The notes beneath the pieces were generated by a model. It was not told the DNA's origin. It did no database searches and saw only the letters and a program-made list of their open reading frames with translations. DNA of 64,000 nt from Pipra filicauda (lineage: Eukaryota > Chordata > Aves > Passeriformes > Pipridae): assembly GCF_003945595.2 (NCBI RefSeq), contig NW_024103873.1, positions 1 through 64,000 of the forward strand, read 5' to 3'. Below, piece after piece: positions 20,801-34,200 of the stretch (position 1 is the stretch's first letter; every line of letters starts with the position of its first letter). The position numbers and the translations under genes were made by a program.

Positions 20801-23800
20801 TGAGGCTAAAATATGATTGAAACTAAAGGGAGGTATAACTTGGGAAGGAGGGGGTTGACAGTTAAATTGTTTACTGAACTGAGTTCCTGCTCCATTTCAC
20901 CACACAGCTACGCAAAGGGCAGCACAGATGTGAGGGCTGGTGCAAGTACAGGATAAGGGAGTAAGTTGGCTGGTTTCAGCTGCAGCATCAGGCTGATGCT
21001 GCCATAAATTATGTGTGGAACTAAGACACTTTAACATAACATTATCTTTGGATGAAGGAGATGGTTAAGGCTCAGAATATCATGTAAAGGGACACTGTTT
21101 TTTGAAAACACATACAAAAGATATTTGAAACCAACCTTGACTATCACATTCTAAAACATCTTTGAAAAAAAATTTTAAAAATTTAAGTAAATATTAGACA
21201 ATATTACCTAATTTAGTGTCAGTAATTCAGTCTGATGAGGAAGAATAGTCTTGTTTCATGTAATCATTCCCTAATGCTATGAATCAAAGGAAGGCAACAT
21301 TGTCTTAGGATGTCTGGGAATCTAGTTAGTGAAACTAGCTGTAAATGGGAAATAAACTGATAAATCTATTGTTTGTGGTTCCAAATTACGTGAAGTCTAA
21401 AAGAAAGGAAAACACCATCATTGCAGGAAAAGCACAAAGTTTTCTGGGGCTTTGTTTTGTGTTGTTTGTCTTTTTTCTCTGTTTACAGGTTTTGTTTTAA
21501 ATGCTTCCCAGATTTTCAGTTCAATTTGTCCCATATTACACACATATACACAATATGTGTATATTACACATACACATTATTACAGAAATAACATATTGTT
21601 ATTCTGCACTGGCAGTATCCTTTTAATGTGTGCATTTAAAGGTCACCAAAATGTGAATGACTGGGAGTGGGTGTAAGTGCATTTTCAAAGAGCAAATGTA
21701 TATTGTGCAAAAAATAAATGGCTGATGTGCACACTCCTGACAGATCTCAATCTTTGGGGGTACTCAGCACCTCCATAAAGGTGATGAACTTCTGCAATAG
21801 TCCAAGGGAGACACTAAATGCTCATCACTTTTGCGGGACCACTCAGCATTTCTCAGCATGAGCTCTGTCCTAGTGTTCATAGGAAACTCCTCTGTTTTCA
21901 TAACCATAGGAGAGCACAGGGCTGACAAGAGGCACCTGCTGGCAGCTCGTGCTGGTTTCATTCTTGGCTTCATGTGATTATTTTCCCTGTCATGTTTTGT
22001 TAGTATCATCAGGGATGAAAATCAGTGCCATAAACTATCCATCAGATTATAAATTGCCTTCTAAGCCGTAATTCTCAATTATTATTCCAGCTGCTACATA
22101 GATCCTTCAGAGACTGACAAAGTAGATGGTCAGGGGAGTGCAATACAGTACACGATTGTGTAAAATAGGCTGTGACTTTTATCTCTTTATTACTTTTTCC
22201 CCTACCTCTCCCTATCTATTTCTTTTTGGTCCTCAAGGAGTAAAAAAGGAATCTTTAAACAGAATGAAGGACACGCCAATAAATACCTGTCATGGGAAAC
22301 ATGTTCATTGACATGGCACAGTGAAGCACAAGCTGTGGTGCTAGATATTGTGGATTTAAAGCGCTGAGCTTTTTAATGATAATTTGCCATCAGCACTGCA
22401 TGATGAGTAGCAAGGCTGTCAGGCCTATCTGATCACAAAATAGTTTTTAGTATCTATTATTTTGCAATATTGTACTGCAGCTGAGAAAATTATTAACCCC
22501 ATTTCACAGCTAGAGGAAATAGATAAAAACATCAGTTCAGATATCACCAAGGTCAAAGCGCAGTCTCAAATCCTGGCTCCTGCTCAGTGGTGATGCTCTG
22601 TGGAAGCTCACTGAACTGGTGTGATAAGTGTCTACCACTTTCTTCTCCTTCCCTTTTCTGGTTGGGTTGTGACTTCAGGCCTAAGCAATAGCAGCCATGC
22701 AAGCAGCTGGTGTGGGGCTTTTTTCACAACTCCTCAGACAGACCCCCTAGACACATAGCTGCAACTAATTACATGAGTCCTCCCCTTACCAGGGAATGCT
22801 TCACACTGCAGTGAGAACTGGAGAGTAGGCTCCGGGCAAGCTGTCGCTGCCCAGGGGACTGACAACCACATTGCTCAAGGAGAAGGAGGTTGTCCAGGGA
22901 CATGCTGCATGTATTTGCTCTGTAAGTGCATATCTTAATGGACTTTTGCTAGTCTTTAAAAATACACATTTTTTGCTCGAAGGAGTACACCTTAAACGGC
23001 TTTTTTGGGCCAAAGTCATGCAGTTCCTCACACTTAAGAGCTTGTGAAAAGCAGACCAGCAGACTGAGGTGAGTAGCAGTGCCAGTCTTTTGCTATATGG
23101 CTGGTAAGGATGCTGGCAAAAATTAGCTTCTGCATTGGGCCTCTGACACCATCATTACAGGGCTGTGTTACCCACACAGGAAAATACTTAAACACTGTGG
23201 ATCTTCCTCGCTCTTAATTCCACAAGGGTTTAATTCCAATTTCTCTCAGCCTGGTGCATGTGGAATCCTGGTTCCAACACGCATCGAGAAATACCATCAA
23301 GCTCCTGCAGCCACAGCAGGAGACGTGGACATGGCAGGGACAGAAGCAGGGATGAGAACGACATCAGTGTGGTCCAAGTTTGCAAACAGAGAGACTGACA
23401 GTAAACAAAGTTTTCTTCAGCCTGCTTAGATCCTGAGGCCTTTAGGGAAGTTAGAGGTCACAGATAAATGATTTCACAATCCTTTCCCCATGGGCTAAAT
23501 TCATCCTCTCAGTGTTTCTAAGGGTGACCTTTAATGACCGTTCATATAGAATATTTTATGTATTAAATACTGAAAGTTCTGGGGATGCAGAAATTCTCAG
23601 AGAGAAGGCACTATATAAAAGAAAATTATAATATGTATAATGTATATATTCAGTAAAGACAGCAAATTACACAGGGTGTGAGAACAATTACAACTTTTAC
23701 AATTACAGCAATTAGAAATGTTTTTGCCATACCTGGGAGCTTTTTTGCTCTTTACCTTTCAGTAAAGCTAGCAAAGCATTTGACAGGGTATCTTGATAAA

Positions 23801-26540
23801 AAAGTGCTGTCTAGAGAGTGTGAAAAATTAATATGGGACAGAGAATTGCCATCATTAAAACAACATTTTATTGGTGTGGATGTTTAGCTATTCCCTATGC
23901 AGACTCATTACCTAAGAGATGCTGCATGATTTTACTGAACTATATAAATCTGCAGGGCAGGGGGAGAGGAAGGGGAGAGAGAAATAAAGAAAACAGTAAG
24001 AGATCCTCATGGACTTTTAAGATCAGAAGATGACAATACATTGTCTTCTGCTAATAACATCTCCCTTCTCATGGGAGCCAGGCACTGCAATTGTGATAGG
24101 CCATAGAAAGGTATTTCTCTTATACCACCCTAAGATCTAACTTTGTTAAAGCACTGGCTGTGAAGTTAATCGGCCTGAATTCAGATATCACTGTAAGGCA
24201 GTGAATAGATATGACTCCTGTGATGGAAAGCTGGCTCTTTGCAAAGTCCAAGCAGCCAAAAGGAGGTGGTTCTATGCAGCTCAGTAATGAAATGGAGCTC
24301 CTTGCCCCAAGGCAGGTGGATGCTAGTAGTTTAAGCAGATCTCAAATAGCAACAGAAGTCTAAAGAGAAAGAAAACTTATCTGACCCTAGAAAATCCTGC
24401 AGCCACAGATGTCTGGAGAGCGGGAAATTAGCCTGGAAGATCATCACTACCTACCTACACTCTTGAGGCATCTGTATTTGCTACTGTGGGACACAGAATG
24501 CTGGGTTGCCCAGACCTTTGACCTAAGACCTGCATTGCTGCACTTACCTCCTTAGGCATGGAATGAAAATCAAGAGACTCCAGGAGACTGGCATACCTGA
24601 AGCAGGACTGTCCTGCCAGGTCACAGGTACCAATAACCAGAATGATCCTTTGCCATGGGAATGGCTGGCCAGATAGAGGGAACAGACATTTTCTGCCTCT
24701 CAGCTGCTCCAACAGTGTCCTCTAAAACATGAGGGCAAAGGAAAGCCCTCAGTAAACAGGTCATTGCCTCCTAATCCACACTCTCTTGACTTGCCTTCTT
24801 AATTCTTTTCTAGCTGGAGGATGCTTCAGCTGAGATTGGACTTCCTTCCATACAGGAGAACTAAACTGAAAGCAGTCTTTGCAACAGCAGTGCTGTTCTG
24901 TAAAATCAGCTCTCCCGCTAAGAAAAGCCCCATCTGCCTCTGTAGAAGCTGCTAAGAGTATCCTGCATCACACGGGCCAAAACAAGGGATTTCTCAGACC
25001 TGTCATGAGCTGCTGCCTTGAGGAAATGGACACAGCAGCTGTAATGGAGATACCCTCACTACCTCTCTGTCACAGAGATACTGACAATGTCGGAGTCAGG
25101 AACACATTCCATAATGGGACCTAATTCCAGATGGAAAAAATGTAATTTACAATCTCAGCAGCAAAAACCCTACTGGAGCACTTCAGGACCATATGTTCTG
25201 CAGGCAGCATGGATTATTTGTCCTGAAAATCTTTGGTTTAAACTCATTTAAGTGCCAATTTAGTATCATGATGAGAAATTCACTATCTTTTAAAGAGCTT
25301 ACTCCATGCTCTGTCAATGTGGGATTACTTCAGCCAGCAGGATCTACTGATTACAGTGGAAGATGGTGATCCATGAGAGATAAGCCTGAGTTTTCCCATC
25401 TGTGCTCAGGGCAAAGCAATGAGTTATTACGACAGCTACGGAACAGCTGAAGAGCTGCAAACATAAGTAGTGCCCACAGAGTTCTGAAGTAAATAGTTAC
25501 AGGATTAGATCCCCTGCTAACATGGAGGACCCACTCTTTCCAGTTTGCTTGGGCCTTAATTTTCTGATGAAACGAGGAATGAGAAATCCTTTCTTTCAAA
25601 AAAGACAGGATGACAGCAGCTTTTAACAGCTGAAGGCTGAGCACTGAAGGCTGCCAATGAGAGGCACCACGGGAATGAAAAGCACCTCTCTCCCTCTTCT
25701 GCAGAGCAAAGATTCAGCCTACCTGGAGACATAGAAAAGCAGGCTCTGCCCCAGGTGCAAGGCAAGGGGACAAAGCTCCAAACAGCTCCAGTTCCTAACC
25801 CACACTCTTTCTTCTTGCTTCTAGTCTACTCTCTATGGTTGCCAGAGTACACTAGGGCTAGCATCCCTCTCAGCCCTCATACCTCTGGGATGGTGTCTGT
25901 GTTATGACGTAGTACACATGCAGCCTTCCTTGTGCAGACCTCCTCAGCCCAAGCAAGGCGCAGGTTTTCCCAGCCTCACTATGGCTCAGGCCAAAGATCT
26001 GCCCTGCCACTGCAGTGTGGTCAAGCCATTCCTATATCCCGTGGAGAGAAAGGAAGAAACATGGTAATTCGAGGATAACGATATCTAGTTATGCAATGAT
26101 CTGAGCCAGACCTGAGACATTGATCCAGGAGGAGGGTGGCAACACCTAGGGAAATTTATCTTGGTTTGAAGGATCAGATAGCCAGTGAAAAAAAGGAAAA
26201 ATAGGTGGAAAAAGGGAAAGCATATTACTTATATACTCCAAGATAGCACTGGTCAAAAAATGGGAAACTGAATAAAAAATCCATCCAGATTTATTTGCTG
26301 TAGTAAGCCTGAGAAGTGGGCAGTTAAAGAAGACTTTTTAATCACAGAGACATGGTTCTCTCAGCAGCCATATAGGACACTATCAATTAGAATTTATAGA
26401 ACTTTAGGTTACCCTAAAGTCCATTGTTGGTGATTAGCAGCATGCACTTCAGCTAAGATGCAAAAAACCAGCCAGGCCATAGAGATGAACCTACCATTTC
26501 AGCTTGAGAGGTGGATACCAAGAAGACTGGAGACACATGA
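17900..26540. other. No gene recognised
   Basis: 8.6 kb of AT-rich sequence with no identifiable exon, RNA gene or clear transposon. It includes an alternating AC/GT inverted repeat near 21,543. It may be intergenic, or intronic to an unseen gene. Confidence 0.4.
21543..21563. repeat. Imperfect AT/GT palindrome
   Basis: ATATACACAATATGTGTATA is nearly self-complementary and sits in a run of CA and TA dinucleotides, a candidate cruciform or Z-prone site. Confidence 0.55.
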
Positions 26541-27190
26541 TGTGCTGGTTTAACACTAAACCAGCAGGAGAAATGAACCCAACTCGAGAGATTACAAGTC
26601 AGAGCTAAAATTTACTAAAAAGATTACAATAAATACAAAGATACAGAGAAAAAACCCTGGTTTTAAGCCCCAAAGACAGCTGTATAACCCAGCACCCCGG
26701 GACAAGAAAGGAACGGTGTTCATTAGCCCCTGTGCTGAGCACCAATGCTCCCTCCGCGTGCAAAGTAAAAGGAAAGGAAACCTGTTGATCCAGATGATGG
26801 TGGCAGTCCTGCTGAAGTAATGATCACAGTCCTGTTAGAGTTCTGGTCCTCCCCTCGATCTGATGAGTGGTATCACAAGTCTCAAACCCCCAAGATTACA
26901 TATGCTCAGGTTCAGGTGGGAATGCTCAGCACCTTCCCCAGGGTGGGGAGTTTCAAAATGGGTGATTTAACTCTGTGAGTCATGGGATATTTTTGGAGTC
27001 TCTGGTGGTCTAGGTCATTGAAGCTGCCTATTATGCCAGCCCAGTATGGCCCATTAGCAGAGATGACCCCTCAGGCTGGGTGTGAGGGTGCTCCCCCCAG
27101 AAGGGAGTTGTCACAACTGAGTCATTGGTGTGAAGACAAAGAAACACTTCAGTGCCTCGCAGGGTTTAACACCAAGCCTGTAGCCTGAGG
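26541..27190 (-). mobile_element. Probable LTR remnant
   Basis: It opens on the plus strand with TGTGCTGGTTTAACACTAAA, which contains a 10-bp perfect inverted repeat (26543-26552 with 26557-26566). This resembles terminal sequences of avian ERV LTRs. The following 600 bp have moderately GC-rich, LTR-like composition with phrases such as GGTTCAGGTGGGAATGCTCAG. The far border and a target-site duplication were not found, so the extent and strand are guesses. Confidence 0.4.
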
Positions 27191-30100
27191 TGTCAGGTGT
27201 GCCCTGGGCAGCTGCTGCAAATGATCCATTATTAACAGTCCATCAGAAATGACAGAGGGGGGGTAGAATACACAGTTTTGGTTATACCCATCTAGTGATA
27301 AACTGGTCCCTGCAACTGGGACACATGGGTAAGGGCACAAGTGGCAGCAAGTACACTCTTTACCACCCTCAACTGGTGTTTGGCTGCCTGTTAAACTTGA
27401 GCCAGACACAAGTCTTGAAATGGCAGGTTTAACGGGAATACATGTAAATTGCAGCCACTGTCCTGCCAACGTCATCCCCAAGCCCCAACGTGACAAATAC
27501 AGTAATACAATTTTAGACCCTTCTCCTGCTCCAAAGAACTGGATCAAAACCACTACATCCACCTATCCACTGTGCTTTGCCAGCCTGAGTTGACATATTT
27601 CAAAAGGTTTTAACACAGGTTCTGGTATTGCCTACCTACTCTTTCACAGCTGGAATAAAATTATCAAAACTTTTTGTTGTGTACGAATCTTTCAATGAAT
27701 CAGCACCTAAAAGAATTTGTAGAGTATGCTATTAAAAAAAAAAAAATCAGCTGGTAAAAAAGTCAAGACTGGTTAAAACACTGTATTCATGCCAGGGAAG
27801 GTACTTTAGGAATTTCCAACACACACAATTTTGTAATACTCCGTAAATAAGTGTATAAATGTAATGCAACAAAAGCATTCAGCAGCTGTTTGTTTGTTTG
27901 TTTCATTTAAATCAAAACAGTTGATTTTAAACAGGTTTCTGTCATCCTTCCACTCTGCTTACTCCACATTTTTCATCATCATGAACCTGAAAGTGGCTAT
28001 AAAACAAAATGTGATGCTAGCTTCCTTGCTTTCCCTTTGCAGAGGCAGCCAAAAAAACCAGCAGACACTGATTGTGCACATGAAATTAGATTTCAAAAAT
28101 TGTGCACTTGGCTGTACAGAGGAAGACATTTTAAATTGACAGTGTTGCTTAAAAAAAAAAAGGGAACGCAAAGCTGACACCCCATTTCTATAAACACTTT
28201 AAAGTAATGATGCTGCTAATGAATGCTGAATTAAAGTCTAAATCTAACAGATCAACTCCTGGCCACCTAGATTATGATGACAGAACTTCATCGGGTGTAA
28301 TGAATATACCAGAGGAGTAAAAAATTATCTCATTATGTTAAAAATATTACCTATTTTTCTTTATTAAGGAAACATTCATTTCATTTCTCCTTCCAACAAA
28401 GCAAACACTCGAGGAGCTCCTGCTAGTTTCATACAGCATGGCCTGGGATTTCAGCAATCTCCTCTGGATTACTGTGAGGTATCTGAGGAGGTGCAAGAGG
28501 TCTGACTGGTTGTTGCTCTCAGAATGAAAGCAGTGTTATCAAATGATGCAATATCTAATTAAGGAGGCTATCTTGGTTGCATTGAATGTCTCACTTTACT
28601 GTTGTGCTTCCTACCTCAACTTTGTGGCTTTTTCTTATTGATTTAACATTGGTTTTCCAGGAATAATTGGAAAAAAAAAATAGATTTTGTCATAGTTCAC
28701 AGAATGAGGAGAGCAAAAGTGAGTCAGCAAGAGGCGGCTCTAGCACAGACAAAAGACTCTGAGCTTCCTGTCTCTTCTCCACTCTCCCTGTCTCCATTAA
28801 TCCCTGCCTACCCAGATCACACTCTACCAAAGTTCTGTTGCCAACACACTCTGTATGAAAAAAACATGGGTCTGTAAGTTTTACCTCATTATAGGCAAGC
28901 AAGCCAATTAACTGCATAAGATTCCAGCTGGGAAAAAATACATCACTTTTTAGCTTCTCAGTTTTGCTGGGTTACCTTGTGTTAGAATAAAAACCCAAAA
29001 CCCTCCCCGACACCAAAACACATTTTAAAATGCATGCAAGTGTTGCAGCAGCAGAGGAAAAAAAAGAAAACAAACAGCCTGTAATTTTTATAGGCTCCTT
29101 TGTCACATTTGTGCCTAAAATAAATCATCCAAATAAAGGTTTTAATTTCACATCAGTGCATACAGTAGTTTATTGAGTTTATGGCTGATAGTTAAGCTTT
29201 ATGAATGCTTAGTATTTCAGTGCTACAGGGAAGGAAGTGCCAAGCATAGATGTTTGCAGAGTGATAACAGGATAATAAATTACTGCAAGGTAAAGACAAA
29301 CTCCCAACATCACAGACTTACTGCTCTTATTTATGCAGCAAAAATATCTTAATACATTTAGCAATAATTTGTCAGGAATGCCTAGCTGGTGCTGCAGTGG
29401 GCAAAGATACAGCACACTGTGCCTGAGGACTAAGGGATGGTTTTGTCATTGTTTAAGTCAGCCTGGTGGAGGTATTTCTCATATCTAATTCTTTGAGTTT
29501 TCATTTGTTGACAGCCCCAGCTAAAGTCTGATGATAAAGAAGTACGTTTTGGAGATGGCAGAGGCTGGAGGGGGCTGACGGAGTTCTGTTCTCTCTTGAA
29601 TGGCAAGGCAAAGCATTCTCCTCATCACTACAACTCAGAGAAATTGAAGGACGGGGAATAAGAAGAGGGTTTTAAAGAAATAGGATGCATGGCTCCTTTA
29701 CGAACACGGGATCTGAGCCCCTTGAACTTAAGATTAGACCAAGACAATAAAATTACTGTAGGTTCGTGCCCAAATTCTGCCTCTCTTTTTTTTTTTACCA
29801 CCTGTTCCCAGCGTGTTCTTGGTCTAGAGTATCAAAACTAGACAACCTCTTTCTGAGATAGACCTGGATTTCACAGCACATGTTCATCCTGACTAACACC
29901 ATGCTGCCTGCAAGCTTTACACCTTCTCCTTGCCAGCTACAGAAAAAAACATATCTACTCTTGAGACACCAATACAAGTCAAAACACTGTTCATCCGGTT
30001 ATAATTTTGTACATTCAGTACTGACCAGGTGCAACAAGCAGGCAGTCCAAGCATCCTCTCTGATATGGAGCATGACACTTCTCACAATCACCTTCCTGCA

Positions 30101-33100
30101 TATCAGCTATTTTCTACCAGGTGAGAGGAGGAGTGAGAATTCTCCTGGGAGCAGCTGTTATGGCACATACCATCTGGGCATGTTCCTCGGCATGCCTCTG
30201 GCAACTGCCAGCACTCAGCACTGCTCATATAGCTCTCTGCCCCATAGGAATTTACTGATTTTCTTGTTTTTTCCCAGAAGATTGTAAATGAACCCGATGG
30301 AGCAGAAAGTGAAGAGAACACGTCTTCATGTTCTGCTTGGAGCACAAAGTTTAACTTCAGCTCAACACCCTTTTGCAAAGAATTGCAAATACTACCACAC
30401 TACAACAGAGGCTGCAAGTGAGTGAAAAAGCTAATTAGATCTCCTTTTCCATTTAAAAGACAGAAACTCCCTAGAAAACAATTATATTTAGCAAGCACAG
30501 GAAAAAATACATTAGGAGCAATCAACATAAAAAGGTCCTCTTTTTATGCCCAGTTCATTACTTTCCTGTTCCTTCTTTAAAATTGCTTCTCTACATTTGA
30601 GACAAAATATGAAAATTAAACGACTTTTCCTGTATCCCTCCTAGGCAGGAAATGGTGATGTGTTTAAACACTGATCTGGTGTACAGGAACTTTCCTCATG
30701 TAACCACAGGGACATAATTTATATATGTGGGTCTCAACCTTCCCAGCATAAGTTATTTTGAAGCCCCTCTGGATGGAAACACAAAAAGACGAATCCAGTC
30801 CTGTGCATGTGCTGCTCATTCCAGAGACATTTCCCTCCCAAGAGCAGAAAGGATCACTGTAGGGTCACAAGAAGCACAAGGTAGTGGTAGTGAGGTGTTG
30901 CTGGATTTGGTTTCCAGAACTCACAGTATTACTGTAAAGAGGTACAAACGTTAGGTGTTTGCTCCTGAAAGCTGCTTTCTCTCCTAGCAGGGACTACCCC
31001 TCTGAGAGACTCACAGCCATCTCATGTAGTTGCTTTTATTTAGTGCCTTCCTGTCACTGGCAGAGGTTTTCCTCCTTTGACTGACCTACTTATATCAGGG
31101 AGCCAGAGAAGGAACATGTGTGAAGGCTGCTTGCTTAGATCTCTTTAAAACAGGTGGTAAGGCAGAAGTAGTGAGTGAAATATCTACAATGGTGTTGGAA
31201 ATGATTTTGTTCCCATTTTATGACGTAGCTTCTATGACAGAAAAAAAACAGGTGGAGAGGCTGAAAGTGCTATTCCAAAGTGAAAATGTGTCCATATCTC
31301 ATGCCTGCAATGTCCTCTCATTTTACCATGTTAAACAGTGGAACCCACATTTTAATTCAAACCTATTGATAGTGCTGGTAAAGAAGGAGGAAAGCAGCAA
31401 CTACAAGGTGAAAATAACACTGTGCATATGTTTGTCACAAGTGCTGAACCTGAGAGTATTGACTGGAGGGTTGTTTATCCAAAGCTGGCACAGTCCTTTA
31501 CTCAGTTTATCCATATGATTACACTCTGATCACTAATCCTGGTTTCAGAATTTAGTCAATACATTAGACAGTCAGCTATTGGAGGGACCTGTCCTCACAA
31601 TTTTTGACTGAGTAACAAAGTTAGATGAGGATCCATGCAGGAAAATAAGGTAGGGCTCAAACTAGGACCAGGAAAAAGTTAAGTGAAGCAAAGGGGAATT
31701 TTCTAGATCTACAGTCAGCTACAAGCCAAGCAGACACCAGGAAATATTGAATAGTCACTGCTGCCCTGTTTTAACTGATGCAATATTTCTCATGCTCAGG
31801 AGAGACACTCATAGTAGGCATTGCAAACTCAGCGTTGACACATCCTTCATTTTTTAAAGAACCTTGTTTTGTGGAAAAGGTACAAATTAACAATTTCCAC
31901 CTTTTTGCCCTCCCTTCTCAAAACATTTCAGACAAACTGGCCTTTTCCAATAGAAATCCCTTTTAACTGAAGTGTCCTGAGTGACTGTTCTTGTGAATAG
32001 AAATGTAAGATATCAGGCCATAGTAACAACAAAGTCTCAGCCCAAAGTCTATTAAAATCTTGAATGGAGTTTGATGTCCATCTCAGGCAGCAATGCGCAG
32101 GGGCTTAAACAGTGGCATTACCTCTCTCCTTAAATAATTCAGCTCTGGAATGGTGGTAGCCAGGGAGAGGGGTTTCTTAGAATTTCTTATCAGGATCTTG
32201 TCACACAAGCAACTAAATAAGGGTCTTACCATTCCCTTTGAAGGGATAATTCATATGTCGGTAATTATTTTCTGTGCATCTTGTAAATATATTGAGAGAA
32301 GTCTAAATTTTCTCTTTAGTTCATACCTCTTCTAAGGAGAATTGGTCCAGGAAGAAAGGTTTAAAAATGTTTCAATTTCTACAGTTTAATTTATTTTTCC
32401 TCCTTTTGCCTGAGAAGTTTTAAAGCCAAAGGCCTGATTATAGTTCTCCCATTGGGAAAGTAATACAGCATTGGTGGACTCACTCCCAGTGACAGCTATC
32501 AACCCAGCTTGAATGTCTCATACTGGGTACTCAGAGCTAATTCTTAATCCATAGTGTTATTGGTTTTAATATTTAAAAAAAATGTTGAGCAATTTGCCAT
32601 CTGCCCAAAAGACACTGCTCCAATGTATCTGGTTTTTTCATTATTAATTGGTATATAATACCCTGAGGCAAATTTCACATTTGTGCAAAACAGAATATAA
32701 CAAAGGAGGGAATCAAATGCAGTCCTTTTGGTTCTTTGTTTTCCTACTAAACCTTGATAATTTCTGTCATATGCTTCATTATTTACCTTATAAATTCATA
32801 ATTTCCAGTGTAATCTTGCTGGGTCTTGGCAAGGGTACAGAAAAGGCCTGTGCTCAAACTGAGCAGTAAATAACTGAACTAGCAATCTTGAGAACTGATG
32901 TCAATATTTCCATGGCCATTTCATAGTCCTCTGTATTGAACCAAGGCATAGATCTCCATTCTTTTATTAGCTCTCCTGAGAGAGATAGGATTGTTAATAT
33001 TCATCTTCCTCTGATATGATTTTGTTTCAGACACTCCACGGGAACCGGCCAGATTAGAATAATAAAATCATAGTAAATTGCTTGAGGCAAAAATTGTATA

Positions 33101-34016
33101 TAAGCTCCCTCTAATACATACATTCAGTCTCTGGACAGCAACAAGAACATGATAACTGAATTAGACTTCTAACAAGATTTTGACAATTGATGAAGCAAAT
33201 ACAACATTTAAAACAAAAAGTTCCCTCCCACTCTCCTTGTCATGTCTGAGCTGTCAACAGAGAAATCTGGTCCACTTCCTTCATGAATTAGTCCCTCTAT
33301 TTATGTATTGCCTTTCTCAGTGTTCCCATTTACTACAAAACTGGACAACACAGTTTATTTTGTTCCAGCATTATTAAAATTACTATTACCATTGCAAATG
33401 CTTCCAAGGGAGATAATATTAATAACAGTCTCTTCCATCAGATCTTGTCAGTTCCTGGGGTGATTAATATTCCTGTCTGCAAGAAGCATTATATCATTTA
33501 GAGAGAGCATGTTGCTTGACTCGTAGGCTATTCTTTATAGTCTGTGGTGAGTGCATTGTGATCTGCCATTATTGCATTACTGTTTACACAGCTTGAGATA
33601 CCTCATAAAGTAGTTAGGAATGAGATAAAATTCAGATAGATTCAGATCTGAGAAATGAGAAAACTTCACAGGAAGATCTTTAGCTGCTTTTTCCTCTTCA
33701 TCTTTCACAACACATCCCCACTGACTGTTGTTGTCATCCCTTCCCTACCTGGGATGCAGATGGCAGCTGCATTTCTGTATGTATGGCCAGTGAACATCTT
33801 TGCAAGGATGATGACAGGCAATCTGCTGGCTCCAAACCATAATGAGCTCCCGACAATTTTCTTCTACATAAATACCATATTATATCTGTGAGGAGCTGCT
33901 ACTCTATTTTGAGAGAAGTCTCTTCAACTCCTTGGCAAGAACTGTCTAGGAGGAATCAAGATCAGTTTTTATTTTCATGGAAATAACCATAATTTGGATT
34001 TCCCTGGGAAGCCTCG
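27191..34016. other. No gene recognised
   Basis: 6.8 kb of AT-rich sequence. ORFs up to about 135 codons occur on both strands without splice context or recognisable domains. Confidence 0.4.
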
Positions 34017-34200
34017 TGATCCACTCTCACTTGTAGAAGACAGACTTAAGTGGAGCAGTCTTTATTTTGAACACAAGCTGTTCACAGAGTCTATTCCTGA
34101 ACACCTAATGAAGGGTGTGCTTTAATTTGTGCAGATTATATACAGCACATGGGTTCAACAGCAAGTTGCCAAGGCAAACCCAAGGGCAAATCTTGCTTCT
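34017..34200 (-). mobile_element. Possible LTR fragment
   Basis: On the minus strand it has a TATA-like TGTATATAATCTG, then AATAAA about 75 bp downstream (in TTCAAAATAAAGACTGC), then CAAGTGAGAGTGGATCA, an arrangement like U3-R-U5. The borders are unclear. Confidence 0.3.
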